From contig JAFGQJ010000041.1 of the NCBI GenBank assembly GCA_016935715.1, forward strand, positions 1 through 6,079: a stretch of DNA of 6,079 nucleotides, given 5' to 3'. This DNA comes from Spirochaetales bacterium. Lineage in GTDB: Bacteria; Spirochaetota; Spirochaetia; SZUA-6; DRHE01. Positions 5,581 through 6,079 of this stretch are shown one piece after another; positions within the stretch are counted from its first letter, which is position 1, and each line of letters begins with the position of its first letter. The notes beneath the pieces were generated by a model that was not told where the DNA came from, did not search any database, and saw only the letters and a program-made list of their open reading frames with translations. The translations under genes and the position numbers were made by a program.

Positions 5581-6079
5581 ATGGGAAAAAAAGGAAGACT
5601 CGATTTCTTGAAGATGAAACGGACCGGCGAGAAGCTCACCTGGATAACCGCCTACGACTACCCGATCGCCCGCTTCGCCGAACAGGTGGGCATGGACATG
5701 ATCCTGGTGGGCGATTCCCTCGGCATGGTGGTCTACGGATACGACGGCACCATCCCCGTCACCATGGAGGAGTGCCTGATCCACTGCCGGGCCGTTCGGA
5801 GGGGAGCGCCCGGCACTTTCGTGATCGGGGACATGCCCTTCCTCTCCTACCAGGTCTCTGTGCCCGAGGCGGTGCGCAATGCCGGGCGCTTTCTCAAGGA
5901 GGCGTCCATGGACGCGGTCAAGCTCGAGGGAGGCCGGCGGGTGATCGGGCAGATCCGCGGCATCGTGGATGCGGGAATCCTCGTGATCGGGCACATCGGC
6001 CTCACCCCCCAGTCCAGCGGACAGCTGGGGGGGTTCAAGGCTCAGGGCCGCACGGCCGAGAGCGCGGAAGAGCTGATCA
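5581..6079 (+). CDS. panB: 3-methyl-2-oxobutanoate hydroxymethyltransferase, 3'-truncated by the window edge
   Basis: PanB transfers a one-carbon unit from 5,10-methylenetetrahydrofolate to 2-oxoisovalerate, giving ketopantoate, the first committed step to pantothenate and CoA. The ATG at 5581 follows GGAGG (5571-5575) by 5 bases, and 166 residues are visible before the edge. The family is usually about 260-285 residues, so roughly the last 100 are missing, including the general-base glutamate (E. coli Glu181). Signatures: WITAYDYPIA (21-30); LVGDSLGM with metal-binding Asp45 (42-49); the PVT.EE segment followed by AVRRGAP (71-77); GDMPFLSY with Asp84 (83-90); VKLEGG with Lys114 and Glu116 (113-118); and GHIGLTPQS with His138 (137-145). 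These match the metal, ketoacid and folate site residues of E. coli PanB. A run of seven A (5586-5592) follows the start codon, encoding Lys-Lys. It is divergent from the synthetase gene. panC and panD, often adjacent, are not visible. Confidence 0.96.
   Translation, partial: MGKKGRLDFLKMKRTGEKLTWITAYDYPIARFAEQVGMDMILVGDSLGMVVYGYDGTIPVTMEECLIHCRAVRRGAPGTFVIGDMPFLSYQVSVPEAVRNAGRFLKEASMDAVKLEGGRRVIGQIRGIVDAGILVIGHIGLTPQSSGQLGGFKAQGRTAESAEELI

Noticed and set aside
5527..5994. A 155-codon minus-strand open frame at the right end.
   Set aside because: It lies opposite panB, whose plus-strand frame matches PanB motifs along its whole visible length.

Overview
This window looks like ordinary chromosomal DNA from a GC-rich, Gram-negative-type bacterium. 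The HDOD protein, the fused ADP-forming acyl-CoA synthetase and the style of the D-Ala-D-Ala ligase suggest a member of the Desulfobacterota (former Deltaproteobacteria). That placement is an inference from gene content, not from a marker gene. No RNA gene, CRISPR array, insertion sequence, integrase or phage gene was seen. Coding density is high, and the longest gene-free stretch is 148 bases (5433-5580).

Layout. Positions 2-808 (+) hold the C-terminal part of a D-alanine--D-alanine ligase (ddl). After 75 bases, 884-1744 (+) encodes a 286-residue single-domain HDOD signalling protein. It runs convergently, with a 36-base gap, into a two-gene minus-strand unit. That unit is read from right to left: a 764-residue fused ADP-forming acyl-CoA synthetase (3138-5432), then, 25 bases later, a fold-type I PLP aminotransferase (1781-3112). 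A 148-base divergent promoter region (5433-5580) separates it from panB on the plus strand (5581 to the window end, truncated at the right edge).

How the genes may work together. Ddl supplies the D-Ala-D-Ala dipeptide for peptidoglycan, and PanB makes ketopantoate for pantothenate and CoA. The most informative pair is the synthetase and aminotransferase. Their spacing suggests one mRNA, and together they would supply the first and last steps of amino acid breakdown to an organic acid with substrate-level ATP formation (amino acid to 2-oxo acid, then acyl-CoA to acid plus ATP). The 2-oxo acid oxidoreductase needed between them is not in the window. The synthetase has the beta part (ATP-grasp) before the alpha part, the reverse of the commonly described alpha-beta fusion. 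I did not find a convincing new multi-gene system. The points most worth checking are that domain order, the operon, a low-complexity insertion just before the PLP lysine of the aminotransferase, and a pair of TGTACA palindromes in the divergent promoter region.
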